Below, one piece after another: positions 47,527-62,500 of a stretch of DNA of 64,000 bases (the first letter of the stretch is position 1; each line of letters starts with the position of its first letter). The position numbers and the translations under genes are program-made. The DNA comes from Xestospongia muta. Lineage: Eukaryota; Porifera; Demospongiae; Haplosclerida; Petrosiidae. A model generated the notes under the pieces. That model was not told the DNA's origin and ran no database searches. It saw only the letters and a program-made list of their open reading frames with translations. The stretch is from positions 4,268,618 through 4,332,617 of the forward strand of contig OY848917.1 of NCBI GenBank assembly GCA_963693285.1, in the 5' to 3' direction.

Positions 47527-50500
47527 GTAAGTTGACAACTACTATACCATCACATTATAATAGGTAACAAAAGTTTGTGTGTAGTATTTATGACCACTTT
47601 TCTTTATTTTGACATTGACATTATGATGTCCTAGTTTGAGTAGGGATACTACAATCTGCATTTACTTGTTGTAATCAATATGTCTGTAAGAGGTGTGTCT
47701 TTAGCTCTAAGAACAGGTCAGGCATTCTCTGTTGACAATGTCAATCAGGACATAGCTTAATTTTAGGATTAATAAATGTATTTTATGCAGCAACACACTT
47801 TTATGGACTTGTACAAAACATGACTACAATTTTCTTTTTAGCCTACGTTTGGCTACTAATATGTAGTATCATTTGTTTAGATACCATCAAAGCTAGAAGA
47901 GTATAGTTGCTTAAGCTACTGGGAGCTTTCTGTTTGTGGCTAAACCACCTCTCTACTAGAAATTATACATGTCATTGAAACACTACCATGAGACTGTAAC
48001 ACATTAAGTTATTAATAACATAAATTTGGTCTAATATAATTATTATGAACTAATCCAACTCAAGTTATATCGCATGTCCCATGCATACACTATAGTTTGG
48101 AATCATGCTATAATTTATTAGAGGTTATTTGGAGGTTTAAATCTTTCAATCCTCACATATATATATGTGTGTGTGTATATATATATATATTTAAACTGCC
48201 TTTCTTTTCATTTCATAGAACAAGTCCCATCAGTTGTGAACATAGAAATAATGGGAGAAAAATATGGCTTCCTCTCTTCAGGATCAGTTGATAGGAATTA
48301 TTATATTTATGATCCTGCACAAGGTTCAGCTAACATGAACTTCACTATATTATGCACTTTTAATGCTGCTCCTAGTATCATTCCACATCTAATAAATAAC
48401 TCATATTGGCGATTTAATTGGGTCAACAACACACTAGAGAAGCTGTTTCAGGGGAAACCATTAAAGCTGACCTCTCAAGTTACTCATTCTGTTCCAACCT
48501 CATCTGGTATGGTCAATGTGACCTTTACACCTGGCAGTTCTGTTGTTTTTGAACCAACCTTTGTGAATGACTTAATTGGGACATACGAGTGTGGTGTCAA
48601 TAATATTAGCTCAGTTAGTGAGCCTGTTCTTGTCCATCTCACTACAGGTATGTTAATAGGTTCTTGTATATGTCCTTATATGGTATGAAGAGTTGTAAAA
48701 CACATTGCAGTGACAAACTTATGTTCACTTAACTTATTGTTATAGATTGAGTCAATCTGTAGTAGGACAACAGTAGTTTGGTTATAATAGATTGTTCAAA
48801 TTAGCTTTGACCTTTATATTTCAAAATACAACTTTCTTTTGCCTGTTCTCATTTGAATAATTATTATTATAAAATGTAATAATGCTTGACTGTGAGTACT
48901 CATTCATCTAATGTATGTCACATGTCCACCTCATTTATGTCACATGTTCATCTATTATCATTGAACAGTTAACTGTACATGTTACAAGTAAAGTATTTTG
49001 ACATGTAAAGACATACAACTTTTCATTTAAATATAATAAAGCTTTAAAAGTTAAAAGATTAAGACTATATAGTTCATTTTTCCCTTTATTTATTAGATAA
49101 TCCTCTTCTTCTATATGAGGGTCCTTCAATCTTTAATCTCATTTATCCAGTCAACTCCTTTTCTCTCACACCACTTTATGCTGAATTTCTTTATCAATCA
49201 TCTCAATCTATTGCTAACACACAACTTGAAGTGTATTACTTTGAAAATGGATCTCCTGTATTCGGGTCTATATCTCTAGTTAATGTTACAACACGTACTT
49301 ATGAAGTCAACTTCAAAAAGACATTGCCAGCTGTGGCTCAAGTCTTTGTCAAATTGAATTTATCGAGTCAACTTGGAGAACCTGCCAAAACTGTGTCAGT
49401 CACTATCAATTCTCATGGTTAGTACACTATATACTCATGTCAATGAATGCACTGTAAATCTGGAAATTTTTGCATGTATACATTTCCATGTTTTAAATGT
49501 TGCTGTTGTTATATTGTTATGATTATAACTATTTTGTGGTTTGTAATATTAAAGTTTCATAAAGCATCTACAAAAATTAATTGACAACAGAAATTTCCAA
49601 ATCTATAATATTTGAATTTTGACATCTCAAGTTGTGTTTCACAATGACTAATAAAATTGTTAAGTCACCTAGTTCTAATAATTTGTATATACATTGTATA
49701 AATAACAAGATGTTAGACCATATTAAGCCTTTTGATACTAAATTCTAATTTACATTATTGAAGAGCTATCTCCCTAATAAGAGTACTGAATAGTAATACA
49801 ACAGACATGTGTGTTGAAACAAATCAACACAAAGCATTTTCCTAATGTTCTTGACACCATCTTTTATTTGGAATAATAACTCTGATAGATGTACATGGTT
49901 CATTGTTAACCATTAACATAGCACTGTAATCAGTAGACAGTGTGTACATAGGTCCTAGTTGTTATTGATAGTATTGACCTTTTGTAGTTTGAGAAGGGCT
50001 ACTATTACATGTAATGACTGATTGGTCATTATAGATGATACTAATTATATTTGTTTATAGCTTGTCTATTGTAATGATGTTATGACTCAACATGTTAATT
50101 GATTGTGTATATGTATTTTAACACAAATATAGCTACATGTATTAAAGTATCATATACATGTACATGTACCTTAGTAGTTGACAGAGATAGTTATGATGAG
50201 GTAGTCTTATAAACATAAAGAAGAAAGACATGAACATATTCTCTTTAACAATACTCATAGCTTACTGTTATTTCTTCCAGGTTTGAATGCTAATCCTAGT
50301 GGTCGTATTGATGCAGTAGTTGGTAGTACAGTAGTACTTAACTGTACATCCCTAGTACCATCAATCTCTACTGTGTGGGTACTACCAAAACAATCCAGTC
50401 AGATGAGATCAGGACCTTCATTGATAATTGCAGCAGTAACAACTGATGATACTGATACATATATATGTTCTGCTAATGATACCAGTTATCCTTCTGGTGC

Positions 50501-53500
50501 TACAAATGATATAATTGTTACTGTGATTGTTTATTTCAGTAAGTTATAGTACATTGTCATAAAATAATAGTTTATATCATATATGTTGTATTCCAACCAA
50601 TGAGATTGCTTAAAATAAGATTAATAAATTGATTAAAATATACATATAATAAATATCTAGTTATTAATCTCAATTTTGGAATTTTTCTTTTTCCTTGAAC
50701 ATATGACCACTTAATACATGTCCTAATGATGTTATAATAAAATTTAATATAGTTGAGATATTATGACTTGTTATAATTGTTATAATTTAATGAATTAATG
50801 CTAATAATATTTTTTCTGTAGACGATCTTGTTCTACGCAGAGGTGTTAATATACTTCCTAGTCCATCTATTATCAATAATCTCCCTCGTACCATTGCCAT
50901 TATATGTAATGGTTTGCCAGGCAATGGAGGTTTGGTGTGGACATCAAACTCTAATGTATATCCCAATGATCTCTCAAATTTTAATGGAAGTGGTATTTTG
51001 GTAAATGAGACTGGAGTAAATGAGTTGAGCTTGATTTTGCAGTTTTCAATAATCAATTCTATGGGTACTAATTTCACGTGCTATTCCTCTGAATCAAATA
51101 AAAATGTCTCGGTATTTCTCATAAATGGTGAGTTTTATACTCTATACTAATACGTGGATATACAATACTACCTGACAATGTTTAAAACACTTTACCTTAG
51201 CTTTTTTAGTAAAGTTACTGTTCACTTAAAGTTTCTATAGATAATCTCATATATTACCCAATCCATTTTAACAATACTTGTAACTTCAGTAATGATTAAA
51301 AGTCAACTACAAGATGAGTTTGTAAATAGCATTTGTACATGTTCTATGAAGACATGAAATCACATATTAGACATACACAACTAATTCAGTTTCATATTAA
51401 ATTTGTTATACAAGGGTATCTATAGTAGATACATAATATGAAAATTAAGTATTTGTCAGTCCATAATAAACCTTAAGTAGTTAGTGGAGGGATCAATTAT
51501 GTACTTGAAGATAATACATAATTATATATCAAGTGTTTTCTCTATCTTATTTTCTAATAGATATTTATTACGTCTTTATATTGTCTGTACCAACATTACC
51601 GTTAATAATTGGACAACAAGTATCTATATTCTTTCTAGCAGCAGATAATAATCCAGGATATGTCAACTCATCAACAAATAGAATCTCTGTAAGTTTATTG
51701 GGACAATCAGTCAATCTACCCTTCACTCAAACAAGTTTTAATATTTTTACATATGAAGTTGCATTTACTGCGTCGTCCTTGTTTAATGCAACTCTAAGTA
51801 TACTAGTTGTTGGTAAGTAAATTTGATTAACTTGTATGCTTTATTTATCAGTTTTATCATTTTACAGAAAATTCTAGACGTATTACTCTATCTGTTATTG
51901 GTAAGTTGCTAACCTTTATTCAATTATAAACCTTTTGTAGAGCAAGGAAAAATTTAAGGATGTTACTTTTAATACTTTAATGTTAAATAGTTAAATAGAT
52001 TTCACTGATACTCAATAAAACCCCCACACTCATAAATGTACTTAATTTTTGCTATTTTTATGCTTACATTCTACTTCAATAAAGTTAAAAAACAGCTCAT
52101 GAGCTCATGACCTCTTTTCCAAATTACTGTTACCGGAGAACACTGAGAAGGATGTGGATACTCTTGTATGACCAGATGTTTGAATGACTGGTCATGTGAG
52201 AGTAGGTCATGTTAATTAAATTACTAAGTGTCTTGCATCTTCTCTTTTGTGGTAATAATTCTACAGACTCGTGTAATACAGTTAGCAGACTACCTTGACA
52301 TTAAGTAAGACTAACATTTGCATTACAGCTAAAAAGGTGGAAAAAAATTGTAGCATTAAATTTTGCAGAACGCTATGAAACCTCAAAAAAAATAATTGGC
52401 TTGGAAATTTATAGCTATACATTAGCTATCATTACAGAATTTATTTTGTTTTGTAATTAAATAGTCCATTGTTACTAAAGAACGTTGTTTTAATAGTCAA
52501 TACAAATAACATGAAAGGAGAGTAGACAGAAGCTATACAGGAGGAAATGAAGTAATTTTGACATGTTCTTCCTGTCATTACAGTTATAGTTGTAGTATGC
52601 ACATACAGTTACCATTTCATCTACTAGTCAGTAGCTACTTACATGTTAGTCAATGAGATGTCATTGTGTACTGTACTAGTACTCATGTACTGATTTATAT
52701 ATATATATATATATTTCTCATCAATTTAGCACCTCCATTAACTGTGGAAACAAAGCCTCCATATCGTGTTGTCTCTTACATTTCTTCCTTTTTACGATGT
52801 ATATCACAATCACCTGTGACCTGGATAGACAAGTAAGAAATATAATTGTTTTCAATGTTTATAACATACTGCAATAATGTCAAGATTTAAAATGTTCATA
52901 TATAAACTATAAGAATCATTAAATGCGTCTTGTCTATTATATTATTATTTAATGCAGTTATTGAGGATGTTGTGTATTGGGATAAAGTGTTGAGGCTTCT
53001 TTTTATCAATTTTATTTATTATCCGAGTCAAAACTCTTAACAACAGGACTGTAATGAGTCAAGTAGTTGAAATTAGACAAATAAAATATAAACCAATCTG
53101 TGATTGTTAATGTATTTGTGTTGTTACCAAATATGGTAAGTGACTTTCATTCCATTCTATCTATTACATGTAGTTCTACTGGTCAAATTTTGACAGCTCC
53201 CAATTACAATATTTCATCAATTGTTCCTGGCAAGATCTCATTCACTCCATACATTATAAATATCTACAACTCCAGCTACCCTCCGATAAATTTAGGGCTA
53301 ACTTCATTACAACCTGTAGCTAATGACTGGCCTCAATTTGAGAGAATGACATTTGTATGTACGATATGTGATGATATGGACCTCAACACTACAACCTGTA
53401 CTCCTGATGAATATCTGAACCCTCAATATCTTCCAGTACAAGTACTTTATCGTGAGTTATAAATTGCATTAAAACATCTTTTTAATTAGACCAGTACGTC

Positions 53501-56500
53501 TTAGAATGGACCAGGCTTACACAAGCAGTACAAATTATGTCCACACTTGTACAATTCAGCAAACTTAGGTCATGGTGTGGTTTTATATAGTCCATAGTAG
53601 TATGAGGCTGCAAGTACATATATCATACATTATACATTATATAGACTTGCTGTACTTAGGAAATATGACTGTATTTAATTAGATTCAGCTTGTTTTTGTA
53701 CACTGTACCATGTTTAGTTTTCAGACTAATCTAATTTAATTATCCTTATTAAAGAGGTGTCCTCTTTATGATTTTGATTGATAAATTTATGTGTAATTCA
53801 TAATAGAGAATCCATTTTCTTAAAGATGGATTTTTATTACGACTTTCTTTATAGCTTATTAAGCTCTTATTAGTCAACATCAAAATATTATCTGCTTCTT
53901 TTAACTTACAGATCCAGTTTCTCTCTTTATCAATGACCAATCACTTTACAACAGAAGTGTTATTACTCGATTACGAGAATTTAATATAACTCTGTCTTGT
54001 TTATCAACTAGAGATCATAGCAATCTTAAGTTCTTCACAGACAATGCTAACATCTCAGATTATTTATCAAGTGGTAACTACAGTCAACCTTTGGTGTTAT
54101 CTAATATGTCATCAATTGAAGTAACAGTGGTTGATAACTACCAGATTATGTTGGTATTCTTGGGTCCATTTTTAGCTGAACTCACTGGTACTTATGGTTG
54201 TTTCTCTACCATGTCTGGTGTGAGATCTACAGTACTTTTAGTTTGTGGTAGGTACACAATGTCCATGTATTCTATGTTAATATACATCATACTTCTGTGT
54301 ATAATTCTAAAGTGACCAAATATTTAGATATTGTGTCATTAGTTGTAACCTGCCACGAAAATATTGTAGAGCTGGTTTATTTCTTTTTAATTTGTACAGA
54401 GTCTATTTTACAGACTTTAGTAGACTGCCATCTTTACATACTGTATATGTATAGCATTCAAATTAAATGTTTGCATACTCATCATATTATTGCTGGATAT
54501 TTACATTTTATTTATAATTTACATATATATTTTATACTTAACTAACAGATGACTACTATGTGTCACTGGACACAGATGCAGTACTGGACTTAACATTAGG
54601 TACTACAGTCCCAATACCCTTTAGAGCAAGTTTTAATGGAAATGGCTCACCTGAAGGATCTATGTCTACATTTCAAGCATTGAGATTTGTGTACCCTGCC
54701 GGTCGCAGTCTTGACAATTCAAAATATGAAATCTCACCTTATAACTATATCCTTTATCTGAACCCTGTAGTAGGAGGAATTAATGGAACCACTACAATAC
54801 GTCATGGTATTTTTAATAGCACTACACATAAGTCAAATAATATCCACACACACATATTCAAATATACACATTTGGTTGGTTTAACTGTCCTCCTTTTTAT
54901 TAATAGATAAAGTTGCATCATGGGCTGTTAACTTCACAGTTAATATTATTGGTATGTTATATTAGATTGGACTTATAATGTTGTACATTACACTTTATTG
55001 CAAACCTCTATATATTCATACTGTATGCTGATAAATTTAATTAGGATAAAAACTAAGATATTGGATTCATACTTTGTTCTTTGCTTTTTGTACACAACCA
55101 TTAACAAGTCAGAGGATACAATATGTGATATGGTGGTTTTTACTATCACAATAACCTCTTAATAACAGGAATACATGCATATTACCTAAAGATTATGTCT
55201 TATTGTATTAATAATTATGTTATATTGTATTCTCTGTATAGTACCAACTCTAACTCCATCCAATACTTTGGTTGTTGTTCTTGAAGGACAAAGTGCCAAT
55301 TTATCATGTATTCCCAGTAACAGTCAAGTCAGCATGCTCTGGTTCTTCACACCTCGACTTTCTTCTAAATTTCTTGGAATTTCACCTGGCTCCTCCTATG
55401 CCTTTGATAGTCCTCTTCAACATACATTAAATATCCTTGATACAACAAAAGCTAACACAGAAGGCACATACTATTGCTATGCTGATGGTGATATAGCTCA
55501 AGTTTATGTTAGACGTGAAACAATCAACTTCAATGTCATACAGAGTATGTTGTAATATTATATCATTGTTATATTGTGCTTGACAATTGGTTATTTTTAT
55601 TAAATTGTGTGCTACATGTAGTTGTCTTCATTTGTCCTATTCTCTGTCAATTGTCTTAATACTTTTTCTATTATAATAGCTTGTCCAGCATCAGTGGATG
55701 GTGGTATGACATGGCCTGCTACAATTGAAGGAATGTCTGTTGAAATGCTATGTAGTTCTGGGTCATCACAATTCAGGTACAACTTTCACATTATCAAGAA
55801 CTTTGGATGATTCTACTTATTTATCTAACTAAAAACACTAATGTGTGTGTGTGTGTGTGTGCACACACTTTATTAATCTTAAAACTGAATTCACTAGAAT
55901 TACTTACACAATACTTGGAAATGTACCTTACATATCTATTCCATTAATAATGTAGTATCATTAATGTAGTAAGTTGTATTACATGTATAGTCATTTTATC
56001 CAGCATTCCTTAAATTTACAGTATTAAGTTTACAGCTCACTTACATTGTATTACTCTCTGTACTACAGACAGACTACATATGTATTGTATCTAATTATAT
56101 TTTATACACTGTAATAACAATATTATTTTTGACAAAGAAATAGTATAACAGCACTATTTATACAAGTCTTACAATATGACGTACAGTATATGTACTTCAT
56201 TTTTTTAGTTCATCTATTGTGTCTGCAACTCGTTATTGTCTTGATGGAAGGGAGTGGTCTCCTATCCAGTTCTCAGGTTGTACTCTAGTATCTGGTGGAA
56301 TAGCTCCATTTGAGCTGATGACTATGAAACTACTAAATTCAACCACTACCAATACTGTACAAAGTATGGAAACACAGATAGCTTCAGAGGTAATAGACAG
56401 ACTGACTTTACATTTTGTTATGTTTTCATTTATGTAGTTGTCCATGTATATAATAGATCTAAATTATAGATATACTTGTCAACTTTGTTTTCATTTGAAA

Positions 56501-59500
56501 CTCTCTCTCCTTACTCCCTCCCTCCCTCCCCTCTCCCCTCTCCCCTCTCCCCCCCCCTCTCTCTCTCCCTCTCCCTCTTCCTCTCCCTCTCCCTCTCTCT
56601 TTCTCTCTTGCCTCCTTCTTCCTTTCAGTTAAAAGCTGCTTTAGCCTCCAAAAACCCAACAATTGTTAGCATTTCCATTGCCAATTATATTAAACTGGGC
56701 TCATATGTATATGTTATAGCTGAAGCTTTCTTCAATCCATTGAACACAACAAGCTTTAATCCATCACCAGTGAGTTGAAATATCAAAGTACACTATGTCA
56801 ATGAATGATTTGCTTATAAAATAATTTTTTATTTGCAATTACAATGTCAGAATAGATAGTTATGTGTCTCTTCTGAAACTAATAGAAATGTTGTTACTTA
56901 TTGTTCTTTTAAATAGTTACAACAATTGAGATCATTGAGTGGATTTATTGTATCATCATCAGAGACAACAAACTATGGATTCCAACCTTCAGGTAAACTA
57001 ACTTATAACAAATACTGTTTACTAATTAAAATGTATTATTTTAACAATAAAATTCTTTTGTTAGTATAATTTCCATTCATGATGAGAAACAATCATAAAG
57101 AGAAGATAGAAGGAATCATCAATGTTATTCACTAATTAAAATTTAATTACACATTTAAAGTCTGTAAGAACAGAGAATAGCATTTTACAATGGGTGTGTG
57201 TGTGTTATTAATACTAATAGTTCAATAATATACTAATAAGAATTCATTCTGACAATATGTTACAGGGGACCCTTGCTCATCATTTGTATTGATATGTTTC
57301 TCATTATGAATAACTATTGCTTTTAATACACATGAAATTATAGAAATCTGAATCATATGTCAATGCAAATTTTTTTTTATTTTTATAAGAATTTGAAATT
57401 GACCATGTATCTAGAAAACTATACCGAGTGATGATGTTTTTTTCCACAGATGTTTGTGAATGTTTAGCTTCAATATACAACACTGGATCATCTTTACCTC
57501 CTGGTGGTGGTAATGGAAAAAATGGCAAAGATACTACTACCTCATTTCAACATCTCTGTTTTGGAGTAGCAGCAGAGCCTTGTCTGTGTATCCTGAATAC
57601 TATATGCACAGTACGTTATGTACATATATATTAATGACTTGACAACATACTTTTATACTACATTAATGTACTGTATGTGGAGGTGTGTGGTAATGAATGT
57701 AGCAATAGTGATATGTCTAGAGAGTTAAGACAGGAGAGGCAAATGGAAAATATGGACAAGACATCAAGTGCTCCAAAATCTTACAGTACCTTATTAATTC
57801 ACAAGGATTTGATCATTGATTTATTACATAATAATAACTATATTATGATTGAAGCTTCTAGGCTTGCTTCTCTCTTTCCAGCATAGGGAGGTTCAGCCCA
57901 AGTCAATTGGGTAGGAGATAGTAGCCCCTCATAGACACTGGTTTGTGTAGTATCTGCCTTTTTCACATTACTTCTTATGGGATGTTGTTGCAATGTGTAC
58001 ACATAAGTGACAACAGACAATATCTAACTTAAAAACTGTAAGAAATAAAATCACAATCATTTCTATTTCTTATTCTAGTGTCAAAATCCATATGTTGGTA
58101 GCAATGGCACAATTACTAACTGTACAGTTGACAGTGACTCTGATGGTATTCCAGATGCTGCTCTTACTACAGTGTATGCTCCTGAGTGTATCAATACTAG
58201 TACTGCTTTGTACTGTACCAATGATACATGCCCTGATATCTATAACCCTGACCAAACTCCTCCAGTCTGTGACAATACTAGTAAGTGTATATAATGTAAT
58301 ACATAGGTATAAGAATGTTGTTAAAACTGAGTATGGTACATTATGTTCTGGTGTTAGTATGGAATCCATATACATTTATTTATGTAATAAAGAGAATTGG
58401 GTTATTCTAACAGTAGTGGTATTCTCTATAGATAATTCAATGTTAGTCACAAGTTTTTATTACTAGTCAGGACTGAAAGGATATCTTTTTACTCCTGAAT
58501 ACTAGTTTGCCACTTCTATGACATTAGTTAATGTTTTTTTTTAAATTTAATTTTCCTTTTTACTCCTGACCAATTGCATTAATATGTGTTTATCACTTCT
58601 ATTATTTATACTTTTAATTTTTGCTAAGAAGAAAAGTGGGGGTGCTATACTGACCCCTCAGTTCCTATAACTATATAATATGTACGTACAGTACTACAGT
58701 TCACTGGGTAATTTAAAAAAATGTTATTACATATGCTATATGTATTATACACGTTGTTACTGTTATTGTCTCATAGCTGTTCCAGTTAATGGGAGTTGTG
58801 TAGCTGAGACAGATAGTATCTGGCGTATTTATTGGCCAAACAGTCCTCCTCATACTCTTGTGTTTCAAGCTTGCCCAGGAGGAGCTACTCTTACTATTGG
58901 TGGGTTGTGAAAGGTTGATAAATATCTTATAACTTTTCAGATATAACATTTAGACATTATACATTAATTTTAGTTATGATAGTCATTGTGCTGTCAGAGT
59001 CATAGAATATAACAACTTCATTGAACACTACTACAAGTGATCATATAGTCTAAATAATCATAGAACTGAAAGTACTCACATATATCTGATTATAACAAAT
59101 ATATATGAATACAAGATTTCAATTGTAACAGACTTAGTACATACAGACACACACACGTGTTGCTGATAAAGCTCAAATATATTTTAACCCAATGCAAACC
59201 ACTTAGTTTCTTTCAAATAAACTCACTTATAATACAATGATCTGGTAATATTTATTGTTAAGGTTTGGCCACTCGTCAATGTAATTCTTCTGGTGATTGG
59301 CAGTCAGTTGATGTCAGTAATTGTATTTCAAGAGTGTTTTCTGAAATTGCTTCTCAAGTATGTACATTTATTTATATTTTATATTAAAGACATCATCTCT
59401 AGAATGATGACCTTGTAAATGTTATGGGAAACATCTTTGTGTCCAGTAGAAAGTGAATCTCAGAATGTGTTATCATTGATTTAGTATTAATTTAAATTTC

Positions 59501-62500
59501 AAATATAACAAGTGTATAGCAAAGGTCATGGTATAATTGTTTTGATCGTACCAAAGCGTTTGACATTTTAGGAATTGAATAGTACAAAATCTAGAATGCA
59601 GCAGAAAAGCAATTTAGCTAGCCTTCCTAATTCAATCAACCACACCCATCATTATAGTGATCACAGCTTAAGGCTAATAAAATTTGTTGGTTGCCATGTG
59701 TATTAGCAGTTAAAGTATGTGGTTTAATTTTATTTGCCTTTTTTAATTGTCTTATGCAACAATAGAATAAAACAATGCATATATATACCACATGGTCCAA
59801 AACAATTATAGGACTATCTGGTCCAAGTTAAAACGACATTTTATATATTGTATGTCATTGTTTAGGCTGCTCGTCTCTTTAGTGTTGACCCTACTACCCT
59901 CCCACCAGCTACAGTTAATAAAGTAGCACAACAGGCAGCTAAATTAATAGATGAGGTTTGTTCTAATATAATAATAATATAAATTATATGAAGTACATCA
60001 TTATGTAATCAAAAAGGAACAGTTATGACAACTACTGAGTATTGTTTTTGCCTCTTATGCACACATTTATTAAAAGTGATACTTTTTTGGCACAATCCTT
60101 TGTTAATGTAATATTATCCTTACTATTCTTTTAGCTACAAAAAGCTACAAATGCGAACACTACTAGAGTTACTGAGTCCCATCTTCCCAGAGATCTTGCT
60201 ACATCTAACGATGTATTGACCAATACTATCAGGACCTTAAATGCTAGTCTAAATGCTAACAATGTTACTGCTGTTAACCAAACAGTTAGTATTATTTCTA
60301 TTTCTAGCTAAATTTAATATACTTACAACTCATAGTATCAATACACATTAACACTTCATCCTGAAGTCAGGTTCTCCTCAAACAATAGTACCTATAAGCA
60401 ATAAAGGACATATACTGTTTGTTGCTTATCAAAAGATTACCTTTGTGGTATAATGACTACATCAGTATCAAACTAAGCACCAATGTTAAATGTTCTTGAG
60501 TTTACATAGTATTAGGTTCACATAACATGTAATGTACACAAATAGGATTTGTTTAATTATTAATAAAATGTCATGCTCAATTGTCTGTCTATAATGTAGT
60601 AATATTAAGGAATATTAGCTTTAATTAAAATGCATGTATGGGCATATGCTTTGTAAATTTATAGATTTATGTACATTAGAAATATAAATATTATTCAAAA
60701 TGTTATTGTTATAATCATATTTCCTAATATTATATCCAGGCAATAGCAGATGTTTTAAGTAATTTATTGGAGATTAGTAATCTGCCTGGATGGACTGACC
60801 TTCAAAGGTCTGATCCTACTATGAGTACTGAACTGTTACTTGATAATGCTGAAGATTTTGGACTGTATTTAGCACTGACACCAGCTCCAGATGGTAATGA
60901 AGTAGTTCTCTCTAGAAATAATATTGGTATGTGAAATAGAAGCTATTTTACTTGTCTTGTTAAGTATTATCATTCTTTTCAAAATATTGATTTAAAGTTA
61001 AAAACTTAGCTGTTGTATAAGTTAAGTAGATTACAACTTTAGTCATTGTCAACACTGTAATGTAGCATTATTATTTTTACTAGTGGCTTAGGTAGTTACT
61101 GTATTCAGTTTAGTTGTATATAACAATGAGAATTGATGCATATCTTCTTTTTGCCTTCTCTTGTAGTTATTAGAGCAAAACAATTTGCTGTTGGTTCTGT
61201 ATTTTCTGATATAAGATTCCCTGGTACAAATGATCTGATAAACTTTACTAATAGCACATCATCTGGTTCAATAGCTGCCTCTATTTTCATTCCTGGTGCA
61301 CTACTTCAAGAGAGAGCTGTCGGCAGTAAGTACTGATAACTGTCTATAGTAAATGACTTTAAGACTACCAAATTATGATAAGTGTCCAGACTTAACCAGT
61401 GTGACCTCAGTTTTGAGTGACATGTAGTATAGCTAGTTATTATATAATATTGTTGTATTCTTTCTTAGGGACATCAGTACCAGTTGTCAACATTATATTT
61501 AACAATCTTCAAGATTTCTTACAAACTAGTGACACTAAGTATGACATGGCTAGTGAACAGTTATAGTAACACTGTCATCTTTTTACATACAAATATTTAA
61601 TATTATTTTATTTTATTCAATAGTGTTACTGGAGCACCTGGTACTGTGATGTTATCTAGTCAAATAGCAGTACAAAGTAGCAACTCAAATTTCCTTCAAC
61701 AATCATCTGTGTCCATCTCCTTCACTGTGATAACACCTAATTTCTTGAATCCTACTTGTGTGTTCTGGGAATTTTCTGACCCGTAAGACCCTTTACAACA
61801 CCAATGATACAAGCAATGATCCTAACCATTACCATATCTGATTTGAATTTATCAGTGAGGTGATGGTACATATGATTTATTCAAATGAAGTCCATTTTAG
61901 ATATTCTTAATGTCTTCACTGAATTTGGTGACCTATTTAACAATATAATCTGTTCAAATCTTTTAAGTAGAGCACTTGACAGCACTTTTATATATTTGTT
62001 TGTGGATGACATTTTTGATTGTCTTCTTCTTTTCTAGCTTTGGTAGAGGGTGCTGGTCTTCAAGTGGTCTTACTACTCAAAACAATAGCACATCTGTTAG
62101 CTGTGGTAGTTCTCATTTAACTAGTTTTTCTGTTCTAGTGGATGTTTCGGGATCACATGCTGTACTCACAACTGAAGAACTCAAAACACTCTCTGTTGTA
62201 ACATATATTGGTCTTTCTATCTCTATTGTGTGCCTGTTATTAACTGTGATATTCTTTTTAAGTTTTGGGTAAGTTAATTCATGTGCTTAATTGGTGGAAC
62301 AAGTAAGGCTTATGTATATTAAGTAGTTTAGTTTTTATGTACATTTTCCATCTTGTGTGTCAGATGTTCCTATAATTACTTAACAATAAAACTAAAAGTG
62401 ATTATGATTAATTGGATATTACAATTATCATCTCTAATTCTTTTTACAGTAAAAAGTTATTTGAGGCAGTTCATAACTTTGTCCATCTTAACCTTGCTAT

